64,000 nucleotides of DNA from Streptomyces sp. NBC_00236. Its GTDB lineage: Bacteria; Actinomycetota; Actinomycetes; Streptomycetales; Streptomycetaceae. Where the stretch lies: positions 806,001 to 870,000 of the forward strand of contig NZ_CP108100.1 of assembly GCF_036195045.1 (NCBI RefSeq), read 5' to 3'. A model generated the notes under the pieces. That model worked only from the letters and a program-made list of their open reading frames with translations. It made no database searches and was not told the origin of the DNA. A program made the position numbers and the translations under genes. Of the stretch, positions 50,830-59,811 are shown piece after piece (positions within the stretch are counted from its first letter, which is position 1; each line of letters opens with the position of its first letter).

Positions 50830-50988
50830 TCACTCGGTCTCGGCGAAGGGCGGAAGATCGGGTTCGACGAACAGCCCCTGGTAGCGCGGTGTCGGTACGG
50901 CCTCGGCGCGGCCCGGGGCCTCGGACGCCGAGCCCGCCGCGCTCTCGTCCGAGCGCCGCTGAACCTGGCGGGGCGGGGTATCAGCCAT
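50830..50988 (-). CDS. Small hypothetical protein
   Basis: 52 residues (MADTPPRQVQRRSDES...), disordered Ser/Ala/Pro-rich N-terminal half and a distinctive end (PRYQGLFVEPDLPPFAETE). An AGGAG ribosome site lies eight bases upstream, and a strong terminator follows the stop, both in favour of a real gene. A longer ATG at 51141 is possible. The C-terminal aromatic/acidic tail recalls peptide precursors, but no maturation enzyme is nearby, so this is not called a RiPP. Confidence 0.5.
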   Translation of the reverse strand: MADTPPRQVQRRSDESAAGSASEAPGRAEAVPTPRYQGLFVEPDLPPFAETE

Positions 50989-51198
50989 CGGGGTCTCCTG
51001 TTGCTTCGCAGTTGTTCTGGGGCCCCGGGACGCCGTCCGGTCCTTCGGAACGCGGCGGCGACGGGGTGTGGCACCGTCCCGGCCCCACACCCACCAGGGC
51101 ACCGGTATCCGACGAGGCATGCTGAGAGTATCCGTTGTCACGGGCCCGGCCGTAGCCGCCGTCGCCCGGTCCGCCCGCCATTCGCCTGCACAGCCGTG

Positions 51199-51819
51199 TC
51201 AGCGGGCGTCGCGGTCCTCCTGCCAGCGGGCGTACGGGATGCGGGAGATCTCCCGTACGCCTCCGAAGGTGCCCCATTCGTCCTTGCCCAGCCGGGTCAG
51301 CGGGCGGAGTGCGGTGACTTCCGGATGCCCGTCCGTCATGACGTCCTCGTCGACCGCGGCATGCACCACCCGCCCGAACACGACGGTGGAGTCGCCGAGC
51401 AGGACCGTGCTGTGCAGCTCGCACTCGAGCGCGACCGGCGCCCCCGCCACGCGCGGCGGCTTCACCCGCAGGCTGGGCTCCCGCTCGACGCCCACGGCCT
51501 CGAACTCGCTGACGCCGCGCGGGAAGTCGGTCGCCGTGGCGTTGATCTGCTCGAAGAGGTGTTCCGGGGCGAAGTTCACGACGAAGGAGCCCGTCGCCTC
51601 GATGTTGCGCAGGGTGTCCTTGCGCCCGACCGAGGTGAACTGCACGACGGGCGGGCTGACGCACGCGATCGTGAAGAAGGAGTGGGGCGCCAGATTGGCC
51701 GTCTTGCCGTCCGGGGTGACCGTGGAGACCCACGCGATGGGCCGGGGAACGACCACGGCGGTGAGCAGCCGGTAGAACGTGCCGGTGTCGGTGGCGCCGG
51801 GATCGAAGTCGATACGCAT
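51199..51819 (-). CDS. Flavin reductase-like (FMN-binding split barrel) protein
   Basis: 206 residues. Split-barrel motifs: VPRPIAWVSTVTPDGKTANLAPHSFFT near 25-51, RKDTLRNIEATGSFVVNFAPEHL near 66-88, and STVVFGRVVHAAVDED near 145-160. It belongs to the flavin reductase/DIM6-NTAB group. It reduces or binds FMN and may supply a monooxygenase; no partner is adjacent. Monocistronic by position. Confidence 0.9.
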   Translation of the reverse strand: MRIDFDPGATDTGTFYRLLTAVVVPRPIAWVSTVTPDGKTANLAPHSFFTIACVSPPVVQFTSVGRKDTLRNIEATGSFVVNFAPEHLFEQINATATDFPRGVSEFEAVGVEREPSLRVKPPRVAGAPVALECELHSTVLLGDSTVVFGRVVHAAVDEDVMTDGHPEVTALRPLTRLGKDEWGTFGGVREISRIPYARWQEDRDAR

Positions 51820-51888
51820 GACGCCGAGTATGCCGAGTACGGCGTCCGGATCTCCCGCTCTCCCGCGTCTCCCGGCTCTCCCGCCGTG

Positions 51889-52275
51889 CTAAACCTCCGT
51901 GTCCCCCGGGCCTCCCGGGCCCTCGGAGCCGAACTGCTCGGCCCTCAGGGCCAGGTCCTGGAGCACATCGGCGGACGACACGTCCGTCTGGCCCGAGTCG
52001 TGCACCTGCGCCAGCATCGCGAACGCCAGCGTGAACGCCCCGACGAGTTGCTCCACCGCCCCGCCGACCTCCCGGCCGACCAGGACCACCACGTCCTCGA
52101 TCGTGGCGTCCTCGGGGATCGCGATCCGTGGCATCGTCTCGTTGAGAAGGGCGGTCACCACGGTCGAATCGGTGCTGGGGTCGTCACGTTCCGGGTCCTC
52201 CTCCAAGAGGCGGCGCATCTCGCCCGCTTCGGTGAGGATGCCGATCACACGTTTCACGACTTCGCTCTGCTCCAT
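51889..52275 (-). CDS. Conserved hypothetical protein
   Basis: 128 residues, acidic and helical (MEQSEVVKRVIGILTEAGEMRRLLEEDPERDD; then IEDVVVLVGREVGGAVEQLVGAFTLAFAMLAQVHDSG). No signal peptide; one amphipathic to hydrophobic helix lies near 75-95. I do not recognise a named family. The ATG at 52275 is preferred; the much longer frame upstream is antisense to the USP gene. It is divergent from USP across 231 bp in which I see no clear motif. Confidence 0.6.
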   Translation of the reverse strand: MEQSEVVKRVIGILTEAGEMRRLLEEDPERDDPSTDSTVVTALLNETMPRIAIPEDATIEDVVVLVGREVGGAVEQLVGAFTLAFAMLAQVHDSGQTDVSSADVLQDLALRAEQFGSEGPGGPGDTEV

Positions 52276-52506
52276 CCCGCGAGCATAGGCGCAGGCGCAC
52301 CGGCCGACGAGGACAACCGGCGCCCGTCGCCGGCCGTGCCGGACCGGCGTACCCAGGCCCCCGTCGCGCCTCCCCCTGCGACGGGCGCCGACCGGCCGTA
52401 GCGTACGAGGCAGGCCGACCGGGTCCGGAGGAACGGGCCGGGGGCCTGCGGGCGCCGTGCGGCGTGCGCGGGCCGGGGCAGGCACCACCGCACTCAGGAG
52501 GCATCC

Positions 52507-53373
52507 ATGACCGGAACCGAGCTTCCCGTGATCGCCGCGGTCGACGGGTCCACGCACAGCGACGACGCGCTGGACTGGGCGGCCCGCGAGGCGTCCGGGC
52601 GGGGGCTCCCGCTGGTGGTCGTGCACGTCCGCCTCCTGACCCGGCGTACCGGCCAGGAAGCGCAGCAGCGCGAGGCGGAGGAACTCCTCGCCCGGTCCGT
52701 GCAACGTGTGGAACGGGTCGCTCCCGGGTTGCGCCCCACCACGCTCGCACCGCTCGACTTCCCCTCGGCCGCACTGGTCTCGCTCAGCCGCGACGCGTCG
52801 CTGGTGGTGGTCGGCTCCCGCGGACTGGGCGGGTTCCGTTCCCTGATGCTGGGCTCCAACAGCCTGGCGACCGCCTCGATGGCCATGTGCCCCGTGGTCG
52901 TCATCAACGGCGGGCGGCCGGACGAGGAGCCGGACGGGAACAGCCCTGAGGTCTTCCGTGACGTCGTGGCGGGGGTGGCCGCGGACGAGAGCAGCGAGGC
53001 GGTGCTGGAGTTCGCCTTCGAGACGGCGGCGGCCCGGCCCGGTGCGCGGCTGCGGATCGTGCACGGCTGGACGATGTTCTCGTCGATGCTCTCCGGTGGC
53101 CCCGTGTTCGACCGGGAGGCGGCGGCCGACTCGGCGGAGCGGTCGCTCGCCGAGCTGACAGCGGGCCGGCGCGAGAAGTATCCGCAGGTGGAGGTCGTGA
53201 AGGAGCCCGTCCACGGCTCCGCGTCGCGCACCCTGGTCACCGCGTCGGCGACCGCGGCCCTGACGGTGATCGGCCGGCGCAAGGGCGGCGAGTCCCTCGG
53301 GCTCGGGCTCTCCCCGGTCGCCCAGACCACGCTCACGCACGCCCTGGGGCCGGTGGCAGTGGTGCCCTGCTGA
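52507..53373 (+). CDS. Universal stress protein (two USP domains)
   Basis: 288 residues forming two tandem USP domains (about 5-140 and 155-288). Each starts with a beta-strand Asp motif (IAAVDGSTHSDDALDWAAREA; GVAADESSEAVLEFAFETAA) and ends with the ATP loop: GSRGLGGFRSLMLGSNSLATASMAMCPVVV in the first, and IGRRKGGESLGLGLSPVAQTTLTHALGPVAVVP in the second. Likely ATP-binding, expressed under stress. GGAGG ribosome site. Confidence 0.94.
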   Translation: MTGTELPVIAAVDGSTHSDDALDWAAREASGRGLPLVVVHVRLLTRRTGQEAQQREAEELLARSVQRVERVAPGLRPTTLAPLDFPSAALVSLSRDASLVVVGSRGLGGFRSLMLGSNSLATASMAMCPVVVINGGRPDEEPDGNSPEVFRDVVAGVAADESSEAVLEFAFETAAARPGARLRIVHGWTMFSSMLSGGPVFDREAAADSAERSLAELTAGRREKYPQVEVVKEPVHGSASRTLVTASATAALTVIGRRKGGESLGLGLSPVAQTTLTHALGPVAVVPC

Positions 53374-53462
53374 CCTCCTTCGCGCGCCGCCACCGAGCTC
53401 TTCCGTGGGCCGTTCCCGGCCGGATTCCGCCCTTCGCAGGCCGCCGCGGGTGCACGCCACTT

Positions 53463-53483
53463 GGCCCCTGGCGTCCAGGGGCC
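53463..53483 (+). terminator. Terminator hairpin
   Basis: ggcccctgg (53463-53471), 3-nt loop, ccaggggcc (53475-53483). It lies between the USP stop and the NTF2-like start, only 12 bp ahead of the latter, so it may also affect its translation. Confidence 0.65.
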
Positions 53484-53495
53484 CACACTGACCCG

Positions 53496-54005
53496 ATGAC
53501 GCAGCGTGTGGATCTCTCGACCGTGATGGACCGGATCTCCATCGATGCAGTGATCACCGGCTACGCCGTGGCGGTGGACGACGGTGCGTGGACGGACTAC
53601 CGGGCCCTGTTCACCGCGGACGGCCGCGCCGACTACCGCACCGCGGGCGGCATCGAGGGCCCCGCCGCCGAGGTCGCGGACTGGCTCTCGGAAACCTTGC
53701 TGCTCTTTCCCGTACGGCAGCACCTGATCGTCAACCGGCGCCTGGACCTTCAGGACCTCGGCGGCTATCCGGGCGACCGTGCCCGGCTGCAGGCCGACTA
53801 CATGAACCCGATGCGGCTCGTGAGCGGACCGGAGGCGGAACGGGGCGGGGACACCGGCTCGGCGGACCGTCCGACCGCCCCGAACTTCGTCTCCGGCGGG
53901 CGCTACGCCTTCGAGCTGCTGCGGACCGACGGTGGCTGGCGGATCCAGGGCGTGACGGTCCACGAGAAGTGGCGGGACCTGTCGGGCTCCCTCGCCGCCG
54001 GATGA
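53496..54005 (+). CDS. SnoaL/NTF2-like protein
   Basis: 169 residues. NTF2-like fold: ISIDAVITGYAVAVDDGAWTDYRALFTADGRADYRTAGG near 13-51, RQHLIVNRRLDL near 75-86, and a C-terminal beta sheet with GGRYAFELLRTDGGWRIQGVTVHEKW. Related proteins act as dehydratases, isomerases or ligand carriers; no active residue can be assigned with certainty. It has its own start 122 bp after USP. Confidence 0.85.
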   Translation: MTQRVDLSTVMDRISIDAVITGYAVAVDDGAWTDYRALFTADGRADYRTAGGIEGPAAEVADWLSETLLLFPVRQHLIVNRRLDLQDLGGYPGDRARLQADYMNPMRLVSGPEAERGGDTGSADRPTAPNFVSGGRYAFELLRTDGGWRIQGVTVHEKWRDLSGSLAAG

Positions 54006-54127
54006 TCCACCGGGCGAACCGCCCGGTGAACCGCCCCGGCCCGCCTCCGCTGCCCCACACTGGGGGCACGACGGAGGAATCGGATTCCGGATACCGCCTG
54101 CCACCCGGCAGGCCGAGGAGGCGCGGT

Positions 54128-55780
54128 ATGCCGAGCGGGGTCGTAGGGCGCGCAGGGGGCGAACGGATACTCGCCTCGCCCTTGTGGCGCGGTGGCGCCG
54201 CGCTCCTGGCCGGTGCGCTGCCCGCGCTCGCCTTCCCCGCACCGGGACTGTGGTGGTTCGCGTACGCCGCGCTGGTCCCGTTGCTGCTGCTGATCCGGTC
54301 GGCCGGCACGGGGCGCAGAGCGGCGCTCGACGGCTGGCTCGGCGGGACGGGCTACATGCTGGCCGTCCACCACTGGCTGATGCCGAGCCTGCATGTGTTC
54401 ATCGTGGTGCTGGCGGCCCTGCTGGGTCTGCTGTGGGCTCCGTGGGGGCTGCTGGTCTCCCGGCTCCTGCGCGGGCCGGTGTCCGGTGCGCGCGTCGTGA
54501 CGGCCGTGATCGTGGTGCCGTGCGGCTGGCTGATGATCGAGGCGGTCCGGTCCTGGGAGGGGCTGGGCGGCCCCTGGGGGCTCCTCGGCGCCAGCCAGTG
54601 GCAGGTGGCGCCGGCGCTCCGGCTGGCCTCGGTGGGCGGGGTGTGGCTGGTGAGCCTGATGGTGGTCGCGGTGAACACGGCTCTCGCACTGCTGCTCACG
54701 GCTCCCGCCGCCCGCGCGATGGCCGTCGCCACGTTCGTGGCGGGCGCCGTGGCCATGGGCTCGGTGTGGGTCTGGGCGCCACAGCCCGAATCGTCCGGGA
54801 CGGCACGGATCGCCGTCGTGCAGCCCGGTGTCGTCGAGGGTCCCGGCAGCGTGCAGCGGCGGTTCGCGCGCAGCGAGGAACTGACGCGCTCGCTGGCGGG
54901 CCGGGACCTCGACCTGGTGGTGTGGGGTGAGAGCAGCGTCGGCGTCGATCCGGTCCGGCGGCCCGACGTCACCGCCAGGATCGCCGCGCTGTCGCGCCTG
55001 GTGGGCGCGGATGTGCTGGTGAACGTGGATGCCCGGCAGACCGATGCCTCGGGGCGGACCGGGATCTTCAAGAGGGCTGTGCTGGTGGGTCCGCAGGGGC
55101 TGACCGGGGACCGTTACGACAAGATGCGCCTGGTTCCCTTCGGGGAGTACGTCCCCGCCCGCTCGGCGCTCGGGTGGGCCACGTCGATGGGCAAGGCGGC
55201 GGGCGAGGACCGGCTGCGCGGCACGGGCCCCGTGACGATGACGCCGCCGGGCGCGCACGGTCTGCGCATCGGTCCGCTGGTCTGCTTCGAGTCCGCGTTC
55301 CCCGACATGAGCCGGCGGCTGACCCGGGACGGCGCCCGGCTCCTGATCGCCCAGTCGTCCACGTCGTCCTTCCAGCACGGCTGGGCGCCCGGCCAGCACG
55401 CCTCGCTGGGGGCGCTGCGGGCCGCCGAGAACGGCCGCCCGATGGTGCACGCCACGCTCACGGGGGTGAGCGCGGTCTACGGCCCTCAGGGGCAGCGCGT
55501 CGGAGCTCCGCTCGGTACGGACACGAGCGGAGCGGCGGTGTACGGCGTGCCGCTGGCCCGGGGCACGACGCTGTACGTCCGGCTGGGCGACTGGCCGCTC
55601 TACGGCGCACTGGGAGTGCTGGCCGCCTTCTGTGCCTTCGAAGGTCTACGGGCGGTGCGCGGGCGAGGGCCGGCGGAGCCTGTCGGGGCCGTCGCCCCGG
55701 TCGTCCCGGCAGGGAGCGCGGGGCCGGTGGGCTCCGTCCTCACGCCCGCGGAGGCCCCGGCCGAAACGGCGCCTCAGTGA
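54128..55780 (+). CDS. lnt: Apolipoprotein N-acyltransferase
   Basis: 550 residues. N-terminal membrane domain (about 15-215, six or so helices), then a periplasmic-side nitrilase domain (about 232-500). The catalytic triad is visible: Glu268 in VVWGESSVG, Lys332 in RYDKMRLVPFGEYVP and Cys386 in GPLVCFESAFP. One more membrane helix is near 518-535 and a Pro/Ala-rich tail ends the protein. It adds the third acyl chain to lipoprotein cysteine. Streptomyces have such enzymes (Lnt1/Lnt2). ATG 54128 with GGAGG site. Confidence 0.94.
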   Translation: MPSGVVGRAGGERILASPLWRGGAALLAGALPALAFPAPGLWWFAYAALVPLLLLIRSAGTGRRAALDGWLGGTGYMLAVHHWLMPSLHVFIVVLAALLGLLWAPWGLLVSRLLRGPVSGARVVTAVIVVPCGWLMIEAVRSWEGLGGPWGLLGASQWQVAPALRLASVGGVWLVSLMVVAVNTALALLLTAPAARAMAVATFVAGAVAMGSVWVWAPQPESSGTARIAVVQPGVVEGPGSVQRRFARSEELTRSLAGRDLDLVVWGESSVGVDPVRRPDVTARIAALSRLVGADVLVNVDARQTDASGRTGIFKRAVLVGPQGLTGDRYDKMRLVPFGEYVPARSALGWATSMGKAAGEDRLRGTGPVTMTPPGAHGLRIGPLVCFESAFPDMSRRLTRDGARLLIAQSSTSSFQHGWAPGQHASLGALRAAENGRPMVHATLTGVSAVYGPQGQRVGAPLGTDTSGAAVYGVPLARGTTLYVRLGDWPLYGALGVLAAFCAFEGLRAVRGRGPAEPVGAVAPVVPAGSAGPVGSVLTPAEAPAETAPQ

Positions 55781-55789
55781 GCCCGGGCC

Positions 55790-56149
55790 TCAGACGGTGG
55801 CGCGGCCCGGTCCGTGCACCGTGACGATGTCGCCCATGGCGTCGACGGTGAGCGCGACCCGTTCGACCTTGGTGGTCACGCCGAGGACCAGCCACACCGC
55901 GCCCCAGAGGAAGCAGGTGAGGGCCGTGAGCACGGCGTGCAGCACATGGTTGGGTGGCCGGCCCCGGACCATGACGACCTGGGTCTCCGAGCGGGACTCC
56001 ACACGCCAGCCGCTCGCGATCCGCTGGTTGACCGCCCAGTCGAGGATCAGCGCACGCTGCGTGGCATCGGGCGGGCGCCCGTCCGCCGAGTAGTAGCCCG
56101 GCGGCGGCTGGAGCGCACCCCAGCCCTCCGGCTCGCGGTGGGACTTCAC
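55790..56149 (-). CDS. Hypothetical membrane protein
   Basis: 119 residues. Hydrophilic start with EGWGALQPPPGYYSADGRPPD, a soluble part with IASGWRVESRSETQVVMVRG, and one hydrophobic hairpin at about 69-92 (VLHAVLTALTCFLWGAVWLVLGV). The start is decided by a perfect ribosome site: GGAGGTGA ends four bases before the GTG at 56149; the ATG at 56209 lacks one. Similar small proteins with this hairpin occur in actinobacteria; the function is unknown. Confidence 0.75.
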   Translation of the reverse strand: MKSHREPEGWGALQPPPGYYSADGRPPDATQRALILDWAVNQRIASGWRVESRSETQVVMVRGRPPNHVLHAVLTALTCFLWGAVWLVLGVTTKVERVALTVDAMGDIVTVHGPGRATV

Positions 56150-56257
56150 GAGGTCACCTCCACGGGCCGACGGTCCATCCACCCAGCCTGCATCGGTGCC
56201 GTTGGGCACGCATCCGGAGCCGTTCCGGGGCGGCCCCGGACGCCCGCGCCGCAGACG

Positions 56258-57157
56258 CTATGCGCAGTCGAGGTCCCGCAGCACCCGCTCGCACAGCTCG
56301 TGCGTCGCCAGCGCGTCCCGGGCGCTCAGCAGCTTTCCGGCCCGGACGGCGTCCAGGAACGACCACACGCTCTGCTCGATGCCGCGCTGGCGGGCCACCG
56401 GCACCCAGTCTCCGCGCCGCCGCAGGCTCGGCTGGCCCTTGTGGTCGATGACCTCGGCGAGGTTGACCACTTCGCGCTTGGAGTCCTGGCCCGAGACCTC
56501 CAGCCGTTCCTCGGTCGAGCCGCTGAGCCGGTTCATCGCCCCGATGGCGGTGAAGCCGTCTCCCGAGAGCTGGAGCACGACGTGGTGCATGAGGCCGTCA
56601 CGGATCCTGGCCCGGACGACGGTGTGCTCGACCGGCCCTGGGGCGAGGAACCGCAGGGTGTCGACCACGTGGATGAAGTCGTCGAGGACCATGGTCCTCG
56701 GCTCCTCCGGCAGCCCGACCCGGTTCTTCTGCATGAGGATCAGGTCGCGCGGGTGCTCGACGCATTGCGCGTAGCCGGGCGCCACCCGTCGGTTGAAGCC
56801 GACCGCGAGGCTGACACCGCGTGCCTCGGCGAGCTCCACCAGGCGCTCGGACTCGGCGAGTTCGTAGGCCAGCGGCTTGTCGACGTAGGTGGCGACGCCC
56901 GCTTCGAGCAGTCGGCCCGCGATCTCCGGGTGCGCGGCGGTCGGGGCGTGCACGAACGCCGCGTCCAGGCCCTGGGCGAGCAGCGAGTCGAGGTCGGCGT
57001 GGCACTGGGCGGCCGGGACGCGGTGGGCGGCGGCGACCGTGGCGAGGGTGGCGGGGGTGCGGGTCTGCAGATGCAGTTCGACCCCCGGCACGGTCGTGAG
57101 TACCGGCAGATACGCCTTCTGCGCGATGTCGCCGAGCCCGATGCAGCCGACCTTCAC
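56258..57157 (-). CDS. Gfo/Idh/MocA-family oxidoreductase
   Basis: 299 residues. N-terminal Rossmann domain (VKVGCIGLGDIAQKAYLPVL, about 1-20) with the family signature GVATYVDKPLAYELAESERLVELA near 83-106 (catalytic-type Lys in DKPLA), then the C-terminal alpha/beta domain. NAD(P)-dependent dehydrogenase acting on a sugar or similar polyol; substrate unknown. GTG 57157 with GGAGA site. It follows the FAD monooxygenase gene by 19 bp and is probably co-transcribed. Confidence 0.9.
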   Translation of the reverse strand: MKVGCIGLGDIAQKAYLPVLTTVPGVELHLQTRTPATLATVAAAHRVPAAQCHADLDSLLAQGLDAAFVHAPTAAHPEIAGRLLEAGVATYVDKPLAYELAESERLVELAEARGVSLAVGFNRRVAPGYAQCVEHPRDLILMQKNRVGLPEEPRTMVLDDFIHVVDTLRFLAPGPVEHTVVRARIRDGLMHHVVLQLSGDGFTAIGAMNRLSGSTEERLEVSGQDSKREVVNLAEVIDHKGQPSLRRRGDWVPVARQRGIEQSVWSFLDAVRAGKLLSARDALATHELCERVLRDLDCA

Positions 57158-57176
57158 AGGGTCTCCTTCTCGCTGT

Positions 57177-58421
57177 TCAGCGCCGCACGTCGCGGTCCTC
57201 CTCCGTGGAGGCCGACCGCGGCCGGGCCTGCGCGTCCTTCGTCCCGGCAGCATACGTGTGCTGCGGTGGCCGCCAGTCGGCGATGCCGTCGAAGGTGCGC
57301 AGGACGAGCCCCGGTCCGAGCCGGGAGAGGGTGGACATCACGAAGTCCCGTACGGCGACGGCCGGGGCGGAGCTCAGCCGCATCAGCCGGGTGACCTGTG
57401 CGGCCTTGCGCACGATGGCGGTGGTCCGCGGCAGCCGGTCGGCGGTGTACCCGGCCAGACCCGCGCCGAGGTCCCTGCCCGGCGCCACGTGGTGGGCGAG
57501 CACGATCCCGTCCTCGATGGCCTGGTTGCCGCCCTGGCCCAGGGTGGGTGCCATCGCGTGGGCGGAGTCCCCCACGAGGACGGTGCGCCCGCGGTGGAAG
57601 GCGGGCAGGGGGCGGTCCATCTGGTAGACGTCGTTGCGCAGCACGCTCTCCGGCCGGGCGGCGGCGATGATCTCCGGGACCGGGGTGTGCCAGTCCCCGA
57701 AGCGGCGCAGCAGTTCCGCCCGTTCGTCGTCGGCGCGCTCCCCCGCCGGGGCGGCGGCCGCGGCGTACGCGTAGATGCGGCCGTCCTTGAGCGGCTGGGT
57801 GCCCCACAGGGCGCCGCGGCCCCAGGTCTCGTGCGGGGCGAAGGGCCCGGGCGGTGCGGGGACGACGACGCGCCAGGTGGTGAATCCGGCGTAGGAAGGG
57901 CCGGGGTGGTCCGGGAACAGGGCGCCGCGTACGGCGGAGTGGATGCCGTCGGCGCCGACGACGAGATCCGCCTCGATCGTTCCGTCCGCCGTACGGATCA
58001 TGGCGCGCCTGCCCCCTGCGACACCCGGGTCCACGAGGTACGCGGGGCAGTCGGTACGGATGGCGGATGCGGGCAGCCGGCCGGCGATGCGGTCGATCAG
58101 GGTGGCCCGGTGGACCAGGACGAACGGTCCGCCGAAGCGTTCGGCGGCGGCCGCGCTGTCCGTACGGGAGAGCCGGCGGCCGTCCGGGCTGCGCATGCAT
58201 CCCTCGCCCTGCCAGGCCGCCAGGGACCTGATCTCGTCGCCGAGCCCGATGACGTCCAGGGCACGCTGGGCGTTGGGGGCGAGACCGATGCCGGCCCCGA
58301 CGGGCCGGAGCGAACCGGCCTTCTCCAGGACCGTGACCTGCCAGCCGGAACGGTGCAGCGCCACCGCTGCCGTGAGGCCACCGATTCCGCTGCCGATGAC
58401 GACCGCTCGGGGAGCGTCCAT
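57177..58421 (-). CDS. FAD-dependent aromatic monooxygenase (PHBH type)
   Basis: 414 residues. GxGxxG FAD motif VIGSGIGGLTAAVALHRSGW near 8-27, the DG motif (DLVVGADGIHSAVR) near 150-163, and GDSAHAMAPTLGQGGNQAIEDG near 286-307. These are the three signatures of salicylate/p-hydroxybenzoate-type hydroxylases. Needs NAD(P)H. It lies downstream of a double operator shared with a divergent TetR gene and heads the operon with the Gfo/Idh gene. The substrate is unknown. GGAGGAG ribosome site. Confidence 0.91.
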   Translation of the reverse strand: MDAPRAVVIGSGIGGLTAAVALHRSGWQVTVLEKAGSLRPVGAGIGLAPNAQRALDVIGLGDEIRSLAAWQGEGCMRSPDGRRLSRTDSAAAAERFGGPFVLVHRATLIDRIAGRLPASAIRTDCPAYLVDPGVAGGRRAMIRTADGTIEADLVVGADGIHSAVRGALFPDHPGPSYAGFTTWRVVVPAPPGPFAPHETWGRGALWGTQPLKDGRIYAYAAAAAPAGERADDERAELLRRFGDWHTPVPEIIAAARPESVLRNDVYQMDRPLPAFHRGRTVLVGDSAHAMAPTLGQGGNQAIEDGIVLAHHVAPGRDLGAGLAGYTADRLPRTTAIVRKAAQVTRLMRLSSAPAVAVRDFVMSTLSRLGPGLVLRTFDGIADWRPPQHTYAAGTKDAQARPRSASTEEDRDVRR

Positions 58422-58443
58422 GGCTCCTCCTCAGCTCTCTGGA

Positions 58444-58485
58444 ACTACACCTGTAGTGACTTGACCAAGCTACTACAGGTGTAGT
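58444..58485. promoter_or_regulatory. Double palindromic TetR operator
   Basis: actacacctgtagt (58444-58457) and its exact reverse complement actacaggtgtagt (58472-58485), 28 bp centre to centre, in the 84-bp gap between the divergent monooxygenase and TetR genes. Confidence 0.8.
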
Positions 58486-58505
58486 GAGAGCGGTAGGTTG
58501 ATCCC

Positions 58506-59162
58506 ATGGCCACACGCACCGCCGCCGGTTCCTCCCGGGCCGCGCTCATCACCGACGCCGCACTCGCGCTCCTCGCCGAACGCGGCATGCGGGGTCTGAC
58601 CCACCGTGCGGTGGACGAGCGCGCGGGCCTCCCGCAGGGATCGACGTCCAACTACGCCCGTACGCGGCAGTCCCTGCTGGAGGCGACGGTGCGACGGCTG
58701 GCCGAACGCGAGGCCCGGGTGCTCGCGCCGGGAGAACTCCCGATGCCGGGAGGGCGCGCGGAAGGCGCCGGGGCCACACCGCCCGATCCGTCCGGACCGG
58801 CCGCTCCCCCCGGCCCCGAGGCCCTGATCACAGGTCTCGCGGCGGCCCTCCACCGCTATCTGACCCGCCACGGCGACCTGCTCGTCTGCCGCTACGAACT
58901 CGCCCTGGAGGCCACCCGCCGCCCCGAACTGCGCGCGTTCTACGACGCGACGGGCCGGCAGTTCCGCGAACCTCTGGAGGCGCTGATGGCGGCGGCCGGC
59001 TCGCCCGAACCGGAACGGCACGCCCTGTCCCTGGTGGCCTGGTGCGAGGGGCTGATGTTCTCGTGCGCGGCGGGCTCCTACCACCGCTCCGTGCCGACCG
59101 AGGCGGAACTGCGCACCGGCTTCGGCGAACTGCTGCGCGGGATGCTGGGCAGAGCGGAATGA
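58506..59162 (+). CDS. TetR-family transcriptional regulator
   Basis: 218 residues. N-terminal helix-turn-helix (about 10-58) shows ITDAALALLAERGMRGLTHRAVDERAGLPQGSTSNYARTRQSLL; the C-terminal ligand domain fits the TetR_C group of larger regulators. It should repress the divergent monooxygenase/Gfo operon and itself from the double palindrome in their shared gap, with the monooxygenase substrate as likely inducer (inference). Confidence 0.93.
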   Translation: MATRTAAGSSRAALITDAALALLAERGMRGLTHRAVDERAGLPQGSTSNYARTRQSLLEATVRRLAEREARVLAPGELPMPGGRAEGAGATPPDPSGPAAPPGPEALITGLAAALHRYLTRHGDLLVCRYELALEATRRPELRAFYDATGRQFREPLEALMAAAGSPEPERHALSLVAWCEGLMFSCAAGSYHRSVPTEAELRTGFGELLRGMLGRAE

Positions 59163-59279
59163 GGCGGGTCCCGGACACCGGCGACACGCGGGGGCGTCAT
59201 GCTGACCGGGTCACTCGTGCGGGCCAATCCGGGCGTCGCGGTGCACGCGACGGGCCGTCCGCACCGCAGAGTTGATCAG

Positions 59280-59723
59280 GTGCATCGAACCAGAACCACC
59301 GTGAAACTCCTGGTCGGCGTGGCTGTCACGGCCCTGTCCGGGTGTGTGTCCGTACAACCGGAGCCGAGCGCACCGGCGCGCCCGGAGAGCAGCCGGCCGG
59401 CGCAGCACCTGGCGCCGCAGATCATCCGGCCCCCGGTACGCGACACGCTGGAGGCGCTGCCTGATCCGAAGCCCTCGGCCAAGGCTTCCCGCCGGGCCGC
59501 TCCGGCGCCTCCGGCAGCGCGCCGCGACGACCCGCGGCCCCCGCAGCAGCGCCGCCCCGCCCAGGCCCGTCCGCAGCCACGCCGGGCCGCTCCGTCCGCC
59601 CCCGCTCCCGCCCTGCCGGCGCCCGTCACCGGGGCGGACGTGTGCGCGCTCGGGCGGGGTTACGGGCACTGGCCCGCGGGCAGCCCGCAGTCGCGGATCT
59701 GCGACGACACCTACGGCCGCTGA
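59280..59723 (+). CDS. Pro/Ala-rich lipoprotein, putative
   Basis: 147 residues. Short signal peptide with lipobox LSGC (VKLLVGVAVTALSGC), then a long Pro/Ala/Arg-rich disordered stretch (about 30-115), then a small Cys-containing end VCALGRGYGHWPAGSPQSRICDDTYGR that may fold through a disulfide. Exported and membrane-anchored on the outside. The start is uncertain (GTG 59280 or 59301). No homologue recognised. Confidence 0.6.
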   Translation: MHRTRTTVKLLVGVAVTALSGCVSVQPEPSAPARPESSRPAQHLAPQIIRPPVRDTLEALPDPKPSAKASRRAAPAPPAARRDDPRPPQQRRPAQARPQPRRAAPSAPAPALPAPVTGADVCALGRGYGHWPAGSPQSRICDDTYGR

Positions 59724-59811
59724 CACGGCGGACCGGCACCGGCGGCGGCCCGCCCGGGCCACCGCAGACCGCGCCCGCCCCGGCCACGGGGCACGTGTCC
59801 GGGGCGGGCGG

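Noticed and set aside
50830..50988. RiPP precursor with maturation genes
   Set aside because: No ATP-grasp, methyltransferase, radical SAM or protease partner is adjacent.
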